DNA of 64,000 nt from Myxococcales bacterium (GTDB lineage: Bacteria > Myxococcota_A > Polyangia > Haliangiales > Haliangiaceae), in the NCBI GenBank assembly GCA_016717005.1, contig JADJUF010000037.1:496001-560000 (forward strand), written 5' to 3'. Below, one piece after another: positions 34,690-45,246 of this stretch; within the stretch, counting starts at the first letter, position 1, and each line of letters starts with the position of its first letter. The position numbers were made by a program, and so were the translations under genes. The notes beneath the pieces are model-generated. The model was not told where the DNA came from and did no database searches. It saw only the letters and a program-made list of their open reading frames with translations.

Positions 34690-35136
34690 TCACGGCAACA
34701 GCGACCGCTCGTACCGCAGCGTTGCGTCGTGCCACGCGAAAGACTCGGGTGACAGCGTCACCAGATCGAGGCCGGGCGGCGGCCACGGATCCTTGGGGTC
34801 TCCGTCGGACACTGCGACCAGCTCGCGCCACGCGACCGTCGCCTCGGCGCCGCCGGGCAGCGGCCCGAAGTACACGAAGTTGGTGTCGACGCTGGCCGTG
34901 ATCGTCAGCGCGCCGTCGAACCACTCGGTCTTGGTCAGCGCCAGCTTGATCAGGTAGTCGTGCGTGCCGAGGTCGATCACCCAGCGCTTCGCGACGAGAT
35001 CGTACGGCGCGGTGATGACCGAGCCGTCGCGGCAGGTCGCGATCAACGCGGGTTGCGCCGTGGCCGGGCCCGGCACGGTCAGGGTCGTGGCCTCGATGGT
35101 GTTGAGGCCGAACAGCAGCTTGGTCTCGGTCGCCAT
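34690..35136 (-). CDS. Hypothetical protein
   Basis: 148 residues from the ATG at 35136. No signal peptide or membrane segment is evident. The sequence alternates strands (LLFGLNTIEATTLTVPGP, TKTEWFDGALTITASVD, TNFVYFGPLPGGAEATVAWREL), suggesting a beta-sandwich. Not recognised. It converges with the anti-sigma paralogue, 31 bases away. Confidence 0.5.
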   Translation of the reverse strand: MATETKLLFGLNTIEATTLTVPGPATAQPALIATCRDGSVITAPYDLVAKRWVIDLGTHDYLIKLALTKTEWFDGALTITASVDTNFVYFGPLPGGAEATVAWRELVAVSDGDPKDPWPPPGLDLVTLSPESFAWHDATLRYERSLLP

Positions 35137-35279
35137 GGGTCCTCCGGCGCCCCACCCGACGAGGGCGGACGGGCGCTTGGCCCGGAGACGTGACGCGCAT
35201 GTCTGGTCGGACAAGAATTCGTACGCGCGCATCCATCGCGCGGTTCGGTCGATCGCGGTCGCGTCGTCTATCTGGACGA

Positions 35280-35507
35280 GTGCCCACCGCCCGCGCGATC
35301 CACCTCGGCGTCCACCACGACGCGCCGACGAGCTACCGCGTGCGCCCGCGTGCGCTGGCCCGCGCCGAGGACGACGCCCGCGCGCTGGCGGCGGTCTCGA
35401 CGCGCGCCGGCCTCGCGGTCACGACGCTGCTCGGCGTCGACGCGACCCGCGACCACCTGCTGGCCGCGGTCGACCGCGCCGTCACCTGCGCTCGAGCAAT
35501 GAAATGA
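35280..35507 (+). pseudogene. N-terminal fragment of a caspase-like (peptidase C14) protein
   Basis: 75 residues from a GTG at 35280. TARAIHLGVHHDAP, ALARAEDDARALAAVSTRAGLAVTTLLGVDATRDHLLAAV matches the first strand and two helices of bacterial caspase/metacaspase domains. The ORF ends before the catalytic His and Cys regions, and no continuation is found in the other frames. It is a remnant of a gene that ended at a rearrangement point next to the TIR-STAND gene. Confidence 0.6.
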
Positions 35508-35536
35508 CAACCGCTGATCTGGATCGGAGCTTCCAG

Positions 35537-35554
35537 CGGCCCCTTCGGGAGCCG
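35537..35554. terminator. Hairpin with TTCG tetraloop between convergent genes
   Basis: CGGCCCC-TTCG-GGAGCCG forms a 7-bp stem with one mismatch and a stable UUCG loop. It lies between the caspase remnant and the convergent TIR-STAND gene and may act as a two-way terminator, though there is no T-tract. Confidence 0.35.
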
Positions 35555-35581
35555 AGGTGCACGCGGAGACATCGGTAACGC

Positions 35582-38212
35582 TCAGCCCGGAGACACGGGC
35601 GTCGCGCGCTCGGCCAGCGCCATGACCAGGCGCTCGCCGACGTCCTGCGCGTCGAGGTCGCGGCCGTCGGTCCGGAGCTGCGCGGTCAGCGCCTCGCCGA
35701 GCTCGCACGCGCGCGCGTGGTCGTCCGCGCGGATCAGGTGGTCGAGCGCGCGCCGGCGATCGTCGACGGTGGCGCCGGGACGCTCGACCCACCAGCGCGC
35801 GGCGGCGCGATCGGCGGCGCCCGGGCGCCCGCCGGTCCGACGCCAGATCGGCTCGCTGATCCAGCGCGGGACCAGCCAGCGCGGCTCGCCCAGCTCGATG
35901 GTCGCGACCACCAGGCCGCGCGCCACCAGGCCGGCGAGCGCGTCGCCGACGTCCTCCGACGGTGCCGACGCGATGACCGCGGCCACGGGCACCGGCCGGT
36001 CGAACACGGCCAGCGCACGCACCAGCGCGAGGTCGGCGTCGCCGAGCCCACCGAGCAGCTGCTCGAGCACGATGTCGGCGGCCGCCTGCGCGCGCGCGAC
36101 GTCGGCGCGGGTCGCGGGATCGTCGCCGGGCTCGGCGGCGAGGGCCAGGTCGAGCTCGCCGAGCTCGTCGAGCCGAGCGACCCGCGCGCGCAGATGTGCG
36201 AACTCGCGCGGGCGCGCCGATCGCGCCACCGCGTCGGCCAGCTCGAGGACGCCAGGGTGCCCGCCGAGGGCGCGGCCCAGCGCCCGGGCGTCGGCGCGAC
36301 CGCTCAGCGCCGGCAGCTGCCACAGGAGCTGCCGGATCTCGAGGTCAGCGAGCGGACCGACCCGCACCTCGTCGAGGAGGCCGCGCAGCTCGGCGATCGG
36401 GCACCGGCTGACCGCCAGCACCGCCCCGACCGACGCGGCCCGGACCAGGCGGCCCAGCGTCGCGGCCAGGCCGCGGTCGCGCAGCCGTCGATCGCGATCG
36501 AGCTGGTCGTGCAGGGCGTCGAGCACCAGCACGACCGGCCGGGTGGCGAGGACCCGCTCGGCCTCGGCCGCGAGCCCGTCGTCGCCGACGCCACCGGCGA
36601 GCGCCACGTCCGCGGCCGCGACGACGGCCCGCTCCAGCCCGCCGGCGGTCATCGACGCCGGCACCGCCACCGCCCAGCCGACGCGCCGCAGCCGCTGGAT
36701 GACATCGTCGACGAGCCGCGACGTGCCGACGCCGCCCATGCCGCACACCAGCGCGCCGTGGCCGCCACGCGTGATGACCGCGCGCCGCACCCGCTCGCGG
36801 GCCGCGTGGCGCCCGACCAGCACCGGCGCGACCGGCGCGGGCGCCAGCCCCGGCAGATCGGGATCGAACAGCGGCGCGTCCCACGCGTCGGGGTGCGCGG
36901 CGTAGCACGGCGCGTCGTCGTCGATCGCCCCGACGCCGTCGGACGCGGCCGCCGCGCGCGACCGACGACGCTCGACGTCGCGCCACGCCGTCGCGAGCGC
37001 CCAGCCGACCAGCGGCGCCGCGGCGAGGTTGGCGTACAGCGCGCCGAGCATCGCCGCGGCGAGCCCCGAACCCGACGACGGCGCGCACACGACCCGCGGG
37101 AGCCCCGCGGTGACCAGCGCCGCGGCGAGCCGACGGCCGGCCGACGCCATCCCGCTGGCTCGACCCGAGAGCACCACCAGCGGCACCGGCGCCCCGTCCG
37201 CGATGAGCGCGGCGGTGACGACGGCCGCGGTCACGCCGTCGGGCCCGGTCGGCAGGTGCAGCAGCCCTTGGTCGTCGTGCCACAGGTGCACCACGTGCGG
37301 TCGTCGCGACCGGACCGCGCCACCGACCGCGGCCGGCGTCGCGCCGTCGCCATCGAGCAGCGTCACGTGCGCGCTGGCGCAGATCCCGTCGAGCGCGTCG
37401 AGCAAGCTCGCGAGCTCGTGGCCGCGAGCGCCGCCATCGGTCGGCGGCGTCACGGCCAGCACCCGCAGCGGCCCGCCGAGCTCGACGCACGGTGATCGCG
37501 GCGCGGCGAGCTCGCGGCCGACGGTGACCCCGGGCTCGAGGGCCAGCGGCCGACCGGACGCGGCCTCGGCCAGCTCGATCGGGAGCGCCGCGAGCGCCGG
37601 CGTCGTCAGCTCCAGGCGCAGCTGGAACCCACCGGTCCTCGGCAAGGCGCCGAGGATCGCCGGCGGGAGCCGTGGCACCTCGGTCGACACCCGCGGCGGG
37701 CGGTCGTCGAGCGAGACGCGCACGCGCAGGTCGTCGGGGCCGCGCAGCGTCCACGCGTAGCCCGCGCCGTCGGGCTCGATCCGGAGCTGGTAGTGAGCGT
37801 CGGCGGCGATCGGCGGTGGCGCCGGGCCGGCACCGCCGCGCAGCCGTGCCAGCAACAGGTCGCGATCTGCGAGCGCGACCCGCGCCACCGCGCGCAGGCC
37901 CACCGGGACGCGTGCGTCGTCATCGATCAGCGCCACCACGACCGGCGCGCCCGCGTGCAGCCGCGCCGCGAGATCCGCAGCTGGCGCCCAGCGCGTCCAC
38001 CACGCGCCGACACCGGACCGCGACGCGAGCACGACGCCGGCGCCGCAGTCGCTCAGGCCGCGCTCGATCACCGCGCCGAGGTCGTCGCCCGGGTGGATCT
38101 GGTGGGCGTCGAACACGACGTCGAGCCCCATCCCGCGCAGCCAGGCCGCGAGCCCCTCGGCCTCGGCCCGGTCCGCGGCGCGGTAACAGAGGAACACGCG
38201 GAGCGCCGCCAT
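35582..38212 (-). CDS. TIR - degenerate CHAT - STAND NTPase (NLR-like) protein
   Basis: 876 residues from the ATG at 38212. Residues 4-110 are a TIR domain (LRVFLCYRAADRAEAEGLAAW, DVVFDAHQIHPGD, GVVLASRSGVG). Residues 150-430 resemble a CHAT domain (VVHLWHDDQG, then VVLSGRASG). Residues 470-780 are a STAND/NB-ARC-like NTPase (VLVGRH, GMGGVGTS, VVLVLDALHD) with a helical C-terminus. This is the architecture of bacterial NLR-like immune sensors. Key residues differ from active enzymes: WTRWA instead of WxxxE in TIR, Arg at the CHAT Cys position, and Thr at the Walker A Lys. It may be a non-catalytic regulator or a decaying gene. Confidence 0.7.
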   Translation of the reverse strand: MAALRVFLCYRAADRAEAEGLAAWLRGMGLDVVFDAHQIHPGDDLGAVIERGLSDCGAGVVLASRSGVGAWWTRWAPAADLAARLHAGAPVVVALIDDDARVPVGLRAVARVALADRDLLLARLRGGAGPAPPPIAADAHYQLRIEPDGAGYAWTLRGPDDLRVRVSLDDRPPRVSTEVPRLPPAILGALPRTGGFQLRLELTTPALAALPIELAEAASGRPLALEPGVTVGRELAAPRSPCVELGGPLRVLAVTPPTDGGARGHELASLLDALDGICASAHVTLLDGDGATPAAVGGAVRSRRPHVVHLWHDDQGLLHLPTGPDGVTAAVVTAALIADGAPVPLVVLSGRASGMASAGRRLAAALVTAGLPRVVCAPSSGSGLAAAMLGALYANLAAAPLVGWALATAWRDVERRRSRAAAASDGVGAIDDDAPCYAAHPDAWDAPLFDPDLPGLAPAPVAPVLVGRHAARERVRRAVITRGGHGALVCGMGGVGTSRLVDDVIQRLRRVGWAVAVPASMTAGGLERAVVAAADVALAGGVGDDGLAAEAERVLATRPVVLVLDALHDQLDRDRRLRDRGLAATLGRLVRAASVGAVLAVSRCPIAELRGLLDEVRVGPLADLEIRQLLWQLPALSGRADARALGRALGGHPGVLELADAVARSARPREFAHLRARVARLDELGELDLALAAEPGDDPATRADVARAQAAADIVLEQLLGGLGDADLALVRALAVFDRPVPVAAVIASAPSEDVGDALAGLVARGLVVATIELGEPRWLVPRWISEPIWRRTGGRPGAADRAAARWWVERPGATVDDRRRALDHLIRADDHARACELGEALTAQLRTDGRDLDAQDVGERLVMALAERATPVSPG

Positions 38213-38299
38213 CGAGCGGGAGACGGCGCCGGGATCCCCGATCGAACAGCGCACTGCCCGGGTCGAGGATGACGCCCCGGGCCGACGCCCCGCGCTGAT

Positions 38300-41200
38300 T
38301 CAGGCGGGCCGAGCGGGTCCCCGACGCCGGCGGCGCAGCACGAGGCCGAGGGCGGTGATCGCGAGGACGGCGGAGCCGGGGGCGCCGGTCGAGCCGGTCG
38401 AGCAGCAGCCACCGTCGGCGCTGCCGTCGGTGGACGCGGCGTCGGGCGCGGCGGCGGCGTCGCCGGTCGCCTGCCCGGCGTCGGGATCGGCCTGCCCGGC
38501 GTCGGGGTCCGCGGGGCCGGCGTCGATCGGCACGGCGGCGTCGATGGCGGCGTCGATGGGCACGCCGGCGTCGATGGGCGGCGCGTCGACGACGGTCACG
38601 TTCACGCTCGCGGTGGCGGACGCGAACGGATCGGCGGCGGCGAGCTGGAAGGTCAGCGCGGTCGGCGTCATGGGCGCGGTGAAGCTGGGCGTGAGCGTCG
38701 TCGCGCCGGCGAGCGTCACGGCGGGCCCGCCGGTCTGGGTCCACGCCAGCGTGAGCGGATCGCCGTTGGGATCCGACGCGGTGCCGGCCAGCGCGACCGC
38801 GCTCCCGGCGAAGACGGTCCGATCGAGCCCGGCGCTGACGGTCGGCGCCGCCTGGCAGGTCGGCCCCTCGGCGGCGAGCACGGGGAACGGCGTCGTCGTG
38901 AGGCCGATGAAGGCCAGGTCGTCGAGCTCCCAGCCCTCGCCGCCCGCGGCCGCGTCAGTGCCGATGCGGAACCGGAGCTGGATCGTCTGGTTGGCGAACT
39001 GCGTGCCGAAGTCGAGGCTGACGGTGTCGCGCGCGGGGTAGGCGGCGTTGCGGCGGCCGTACGCCTGGCGCAGCGCCAGCGAGTTGCCGCTGGTGTCGGT
39101 GAGCATACCGGTGTAGCCGGGGCTGGCGCCGAAGGTCGTCACGTCGGCCCAGGCGCCGCCGCCGTCGGTCGAGAGCTCGATCACGCCGCCGTCCCAGTAC
39201 GTGCCGCCCGACCACTCGAAGTCGAAGCGGTGGGAGAACGTGAGGGTCAGCGGGGCGGTGCCCACGGCCAGGGGCGGCGACACCAGCTGCCCGTCGGTGG
39301 GCGAGGCCGTGTCCAGGCCGTGCCAGCCGTTGCTGGTGCCGAGGAGCTCGCGGCTCCACACGCCGGTCGTCCCGGTCTGGGTCCACACCGTCTGGTCGGC
39401 CTCGACGTCGTCGGTGGCCGACGCGTTGGTCAGCACGTCGTAGTTGGCGCGCACCGTCACCGCGGCGGTGGCGATGGCGGTGCACGCCGCGGGGTTCTCG
39501 AGCTGCACGGCGATCGCGATCGGGGTCGCTGCGGTCACGGTCGGGTCCATGCGGATCGTGAACGACTCGATCGAGCTGGCCAGCCCGGCCACCGGCGCGG
39601 CCACGCGGCTCGGGTTCACGATGGTCACGCCGGGGGTCGTGGTCGAGACGGTGACCACGGTGCCCGTCAGCGGGGCCACGCCGCCGTTGATGATCGTCAC
39701 GGCCAGCGCGCCGGTCTCGCCGGCGTCGAGGATGCCGTCGCTGTCGCAGCTGACGCCGCCGTCGGTCACGGTCACCGGGCCGACGCCGAGCTTGCCGCTG
39801 ACCGTGAAGTCCTCGACCACGCCGACGAAGCTGGTCGAGGTCCGCGCCGGCGACACCGCGCACGTGCCGGCGCCCCGGAGCGCGAACGCCTGGGCCACGG
39901 TCATCGTGTCGGTGGGATCGATCGCCTGGACCGCGGCCAGGAGCGCGTCGCGGGCCTCGGTGAACGTGGCGTCGCTCGGCGTGAGCTGGAGGCTGGCCAC
40001 GACGTAGTCGGTCATCTCGCGCCGCGCGATCGCCGCGCCGTCCTTGTCGATCAGCCCGACGTACGCCTGCCACATCATCGCGGTCCAGACCTCGCCGGCG
40101 TTGTGGACCTCCTGGTTGTTGCCGCCGAACGCGATCGGGAACGTCGTCGGCAGCGCCTCGCCCTGCGCGATGTGGCGGAAGGTGAAGCCGTTCCTGGTGA
40201 AGTCGGTGCTGTAGGGCGCGCGCCGGATCCCGAAGTACGCGTCGCCAGACGCGGCGCCGGTGTAGACGCCCATCGCGTAGGTGCCGTGCGGATCGTCGGT
40301 CAGCCGCATGACCGTCATCATCCCGACGAAGTCGCCCCAGCCCTCGCTCATCGCCGCGCACTGGCTCGCGCCGCACGGGGCCAGGCGGTGGTGGAGGTAG
40401 TGGCCCCACTCGTGCGCGACCACCGCGGTGTCGAGATCGCCGTCGCGCATGGGGCCGACCGCCCCGCGGACCATGTGGGCCGAGGTCGTGCCGGCGGCGA
40501 TCAGCGCCTCGAGCGCGGCGCCGTCGGCCGGGCTGATCATCAACGCCGGCGGCAGCATCGCGCCGGTGCCGCCCATGTTGGCGGTGCCATCGACGTTGTT
40601 GACGACGATCATGCCGACGCCGCCCGCGCCCTGGACGTTGCCAGCCTTCAGGGCGTAGCTGCAGGTGCCGCGCCGCACCAGGACGATGTGGCCGTTCGCG
40701 CCGGTGATCGCGCCGCAGGCCTCCCCGGCCGCGTCGCTGGCGACGACGACCGTGGCGGTCAGGTCGAACACCTGGGGCCCGAACGCCGCGGTCGCGTTCG
40801 CCATCGCCAGGTCGCCCGGGGTCACCGTGAGCGTGTGCGTCGACACGCCGCTCCACGAGTACATCTGCATGCGCGGCGACATCCCGTCGGACGGCGTCGA
40901 CATGTTGGCGTTGTTGGTGCCGCTGTTGTCCTGGGCCTCGGCGTTGATCGCATCGCCGCCGACGCCGCCGCGGCCGAAGTTGTCGACCTGGGCGTTGCCG
41001 GCCGCCTCGTCGAAGCCGGAGTCGTACCACCAGTCGTGGAGCCAGTTGTTCACGTAGAAGAGGTGGGTCGCGGCGGCGCGGCTCTGGTCGGTCGACGCCG
41101 TCGGCGCCTGGGCGGTGTCGTAGGTGCGGTCGAACGTGCGCACGCCCGTGGTCGTGCCCCGGAGGTCGGCGCCGCCGAAGCCGTCGGGCGGGTTGAGATC

Positions 41201-42178
41201 GGCGTACGCGTCGACGTTGTTGCCGGTGGTGGTGGTCGCGGTGGCGGCCAGCCACGGGTCGACCGCGCCGGCCGGGTTGCTGTTGAAGCCCTCCATCGAG
41301 ACGAGGTTGGGCGCGACGAACGCGGGCTGGCTGCCGTCGGGCTGGCCGGTCGGGTGCGGCACGAAGCTCTGCTGGGGGCCGTCGAACGGCTGGCCGGCGG
41401 CGTCGGCGTCGGCGAACACCCGGTAGGTGAACGCGGCGTCGACGGTGAGGTCCTCGCGGCGCGCGACCGCGCCGGTGGCCGCGTCGACGAACACCCGCCA
41501 CAGCCGGGCGTCCGTGCTGCCGGCGGGCGCGCCGTAGGCCTCGACGACCCAGGTCGCGACCAGGCGCCCGCCGTCGGGGACGAGCGCGCGCAGCGCCTGC
41601 GACGGGCCGAGCTCGGCGTCGGCCGGGAAGCGATCGGCGACCGCGATGGTCGTGGCCGCGCGGGCGTCGAGGACGAAGCCGGCGCGCGCGCCGGCGCCGC
41701 GCGGCACCCGGGTGCCGCCGATGGCCTCGAGCGCGCCGTCGGCGGCGAGCAGCACGCTGATCCGACCGTGCCAGACCGGGACGCCGTCGACCTCCTGGCG
41801 CAGCGCCACGATCGTCGCGCCGCCGCGGAGCGCGTGGACCGCGTCGACGGCGAGATCGGCCGGCGGGCGCGGGCCCCAGATCGGGGCGAGCTCGTCGACG
41901 AACCCGCGGGCCGCGATCTCGGGCCTGGCGCCCGGGCGAGCGATCCAGCGCCGGGTCGCGCGCAGGAACCGCGGCCGGCCGTCGTCGTCGAGCGACTGCG
42001 CGACGAGGTTGCGCGCGAGCGCGGCCTGCGCCAGGGGCGCGGTCGGCGTCGCCACGGACGGCGCCGACGCGGCGACCGTCGCGTCGACCGCGGGCGGGTC
42101 GCCGCTCGTCGAGCACGCGACCATGAGGAGCGCGACCACGCCGCCACCGAGAGCACACGACCTGGACCAAGGACTCAT
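38300..42178 (-). CDS. M36 (fungalysin)-type metallopeptidase with PA domain and C-terminal sorting tail
   Basis: 1,292 residues from the ATG at 42178 (MSPWSRSCALGG; lipobox-like LLMVACS). A long propeptide precedes the catalytic domain with zinc motif HEWGHYLHH (about residue 588) and third-ligand region SEGWGDF (about 612). A PA domain (about 486-515) is inserted before it. Beta-sandwich domains and a PKD-like domain (about 1109-1165) follow, then a Pro/Asp/Ala-rich linker. The end, GGCCSTGSTG (about 1255), a hydrophobic helix and RRRRRG resemble a MYXO-CTERM tail for surface anchoring. Secreted protease for prey or protein degradation. Confidence 0.85.
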   Translation of the reverse strand: MSPWSRSCALGGGVVALLMVACSTSGDPPAVDATVAASAPSVATPTAPLAQAALARNLVAQSLDDDGRPRFLRATRRWIARPGARPEIAARGFVDELAPIWGPRPPADLAVDAVHALRGGATIVALRQEVDGVPVWHGRISVLLAADGALEAIGGTRVPRGAGARAGFVLDARAATTIAVADRFPADAELGPSQALRALVPDGGRLVATWVVEAYGAPAGSTDARLWRVFVDAATGAVARREDLTVDAAFTYRVFADADAAGQPFDGPQQSFVPHPTGQPDGSQPAFVAPNLVSMEGFNSNPAGAVDPWLAATATTTTGNNVDAYADLNPPDGFGGADLRGTTTGVRTFDRTYDTAQAPTASTDQSRAAATHLFYVNNWLHDWWYDSGFDEAAGNAQVDNFGRGGVGGDAINAEAQDNSGTNNANMSTPSDGMSPRMQMYSWSGVSTHTLTVTPGDLAMANATAAFGPQVFDLTATVVVASDAAGEACGAITGANGHIVLVRRGTCSYALKAGNVQGAGGVGMIVVNNVDGTANMGGTGAMLPPALMISPADGAALEALIAAGTTSAHMVRGAVGPMRDGDLDTAVVAHEWGHYLHHRLAPCGASQCAAMSEGWGDFVGMMTVMRLTDDPHGTYAMGVYTGAASGDAYFGIRRAPYSTDFTRNGFTFRHIAQGEALPTTFPIAFGGNNQEVHNAGEVWTAMMWQAYVGLIDKDGAAIARREMTDYVVASLQLTPSDATFTEARDALLAAVQAIDPTDTMTVAQAFALRGAGTCAVSPARTSTSFVGVVEDFTVSGKLGVGPVTVTDGGVSCDSDGILDAGETGALAVTIINGGVAPLTGTVVTVSTTTPGVTIVNPSRVAAPVAGLASSIESFTIRMDPTVTAATPIAIAVQLENPAACTAIATAAVTVRANYDVLTNASATDDVEADQTVWTQTGTTGVWSRELLGTSNGWHGLDTASPTDGQLVSPPLAVGTAPLTLTFSHRFDFEWSGGTYWDGGVIELSTDGGGAWADVTTFGASPGYTGMLTDTSGNSLALRQAYGRRNAAYPARDTVSLDFGTQFANQTIQLRFRIGTDAAAGGEGWELDDLAFIGLTTTPFPVLAAEGPTCQAAPTVSAGLDRTVFAGSAVALAGTASDPNGDPLTLAWTQTGGPAVTLAGATTLTPSFTAPMTPTALTFQLAAADPFASATASVNVTVVDAPPIDAGVPIDAAIDAAVPIDAGPADPDAGQADPDAGQATGDAAAAPDAASTDGSADGGCCSTGSTGAPGSAVLAITALGLVLRRRRRGPARPA

Positions 42179-42375
42179 CAAGCCTCCGGGCGAGCAACGT
42201 AACATCGCCGCAGCAGCGCTCGCGCCGTCGAGCGAGCGATCTCGATGCGCGCGATGTGGGTGGGCAGGCGACGCGCACCGACGACGGGGCCCGAGGTGGG
42301 GAGCGGCGCCGCCGTCGGCGCAGGTGCGACGGCGCGTCCCGGCGATGGGGTGCGGTCCGGGTGTACCGTCGACGG

Positions 42376-43044
42376 GTGAGCGATCGCGCCGACGTCGCGC
42401 TGGCCGGGGCCCGCGCCGAGATGGTGCGGCGACAGCTGGCGCCGGACATCACGGATGAGCGCGTGCTCGCGGCCATGGCGGCCGTGCCGCGCCACGCGTT
42501 CGTCCCCGCGGAGCTGGTCGGGTACGCCTACGACGATCGACCGCTGCCGATCGGGCGCGCGCAGACGATCAGCCAGCCGTTCATCGTGGCGGCGATGACC
42601 GAGCTGGCGGGGATCGGGCCGACGTCACGCGTCCTCGAGATCGGCACCGGCTCGGGCTACCAGGCCGCGGTGCTGGTCGCGCTCGGCGCCGAGGTGTGGT
42701 CGATCGAGATCGATCCGGTGCTGGCGGCGCACGCGGCGACGACGCTGCGCGGGCTCGGCCTCGGCGACGATCGCCTGCACCTGCGGGTCGGCGACGGCTG
42801 GGCCGGCTGGCCCGAGGCCGCGCCGTTCACGGCGATCCTCGTCACCGCGGCGCCGCCGACGGTGCCGCCGGAGTTGGTCGCCCAGCTCGCGCGCGGCGGC
42901 CGCATGGTGATCCCGGTGGGCGCGGCCGCGCTCGATCAGGAGCTGCGGCTGGTGCTGCGCGCGCAGGACGATCGCATCGTCGAGCGGCCGGTGTTCGCGG
43001 TGCGGTTCGTGCCGATGACCGGCGGGGACGCGGCCGGCGGGTAG
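42376..43044 (+). CDS. pcm: Protein-L-isoaspartate O-methyltransferase
   Basis: 222 residues from the GTG at 42376. Typical family motifs are MVRRQLAPDITDERVLAAM, VPRHAFVP, YAYDDRPLPIGRAQTISQPFIVA and the SAM-binding VLEIGTGSGYQAAVL, with acidic residue EID at the end of the next strand and ILVTAAPPTVPPEL in the catalytic region. The enzyme repairs isoaspartyl residues in damaged proteins using S-adenosylmethionine. It stands alone, with a promoter presumably in the 200 bases it shares with the divergent peptidase gene. Confidence 0.93.
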   Translation: MSDRADVALAGARAEMVRRQLAPDITDERVLAAMAAVPRHAFVPAELVGYAYDDRPLPIGRAQTISQPFIVAAMTELAGIGPTSRVLEIGTGSGYQAAVLVALGAEVWSIEIDPVLAAHAATTLRGLGLGDDRLHLRVGDGWAGWPEAAPFTAILVTAAPPTVPPELVAQLARGGRMVIPVGAAALDQELRLVLRAQDDRIVERPVFAVRFVPMTGGDAAGG

Positions 43045-43225
43045 ACTCGCCGCGTCGGCGCATCGACGGTCCCGCCGCGTCGCTCGGACCGCCGCGTCGA
43101 TCCGCCGCGTCGCCAGCCCGCGTCGACCGGCCCGCGTCGACCGTCCCGCCGCGTCGATCCGCCGCGTCGCCAGGGCCGCGCGCGCCAACCAGGGCCGCCG
43201 CGTCGACCGCCCCGCTGCCCGGGCG
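43045..43225. repeat. Low-complexity intergenic repeats
   Basis: CGCCGCGTCGA-type sequence with an exact direct repeat of about 28 bases at 43089-43116 and 43147-43174. It lies between the convergent pcm gene and the lipoprotein gene. No gene is seen. Confidence 0.7.
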
Positions 43226-43894
43226 CTACTCGTCGTCCTTGCGCGCTGGCACCTTGGTCTTGTTGGGATCGTAGGTCTCCCAGTCAGGCGTCGGCGCGTC
43301 GGGATCGTAGGGCGCGTCGGGGTCGACGGGCTTGACCTGGTCGGGCCCGGCCGGCAGCGGCCCCTCGAGGGCGCCGGCCGGCACCGTCGACGGGTAGCGG
43401 TCGCCGTAGTACTCGATGACATTGCCCGGCAGCTTGGTGCGGCCGCGGCCGCCGACCTTGACGACGTGGCCCTTGGCCGACCACAGCGCCCACAGCTCGC
43501 CGTTGCCGTCGAGGCGCAGCACCCGCACGCCGTCGATCTTGTCCTCCTCGACGGTGTACCCGGCCTCCTGGGCCAGGCGCCGGGCGAACTTGACGGTGGC
43601 GCGGACCACGCCGTCGTCGCGCTCGTACCGGGTCACGAACACGTTGACCAGGTCGTCGTCCTCGAGCTTGCCGCGGTGCTCGGCGGCGCCGTGGACGTAG
43701 GTGCCGGCGTAGGCGACCGCCTTGTTCTCGGGCACCCAGACCTCGATGTCGAGCACCTCCTGGAACCGCCGGAACTGCCAGTCCGAGATCGAGGTCTCGG
43801 CCACGCCTCGGCGCGGCGGCGGCGGATGCCCTCCGCACGCAGCCCCCACGACCAGCACGAGGGCCAGACACAGCGACCGGCGCATCGTGGTCAT
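43226..43894 (-). CDS. Hypothetical lipoprotein
   Basis: 222 residues from the ATG at 43894 (an ATG three codons downstream is also possible). The signal peptide LCLALVLVVGAACGG carries a lipobox (GAAC). The core (YAGTYVHGAAEHRGKLEDDDLVNVF, VKFARRLAQEAGYTVEEDKIDG) is alpha/beta without recognised family. The C-terminus is rich in Pro, Asp and Lys. It is transcribed away from metK and could share its promoter region. Confidence 0.6.
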   Translation of the reverse strand: MTTMRRSLCLALVLVVGAACGGHPPPPRRGVAETSISDWQFRRFQEVLDIEVWVPENKAVAYAGTYVHGAAEHRGKLEDDDLVNVFVTRYERDDGVVRATVKFARRLAQEAGYTVEEDKIDGVRVLRLDGNGELWALWSAKGHVVKVGGRGRTKLPGNVIEYYGDRYPSTVPAGALEGPLPAGPDQVKPVDPDAPYDPDAPTPDWETYDPNKTKVPARKDDE

Positions 43895-43967
43895 CGTACA
43901 GGTGCCGAGCCCGCGACGCGAGCGCTTGGGGGCCCGACCGCGATCGACCGACGGACGATCGTGTGCG

Positions 43968-43995
43968 TTGACACCCCCGGTCACCTCGGTATAAC
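43968..43995 (+). promoter_or_regulatory. Sigma-70-type promoter of metK with nearly no leader
   Basis: TTGACA (43968-43973), a 16-base spacer, then TATAAC (43990-43995). The expected start site, about 7 bases on, lies only about 5 bases before the ATG at 44007, and no Shine-Dalgarno sequence is present, so the mRNA may be leaderless. Confidence 0.7.
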
Positions 43996-44006
43996 CCCGG
44001 CCACCC

Positions 44007-45246
<1,240 letters not shown>

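Noticed and set aside
43895..44006. SAM riboswitch ahead of metK
   Set aside because: The predicted transcript starts only about 5 bases before the ATG, leaving no room for a riboswitch.
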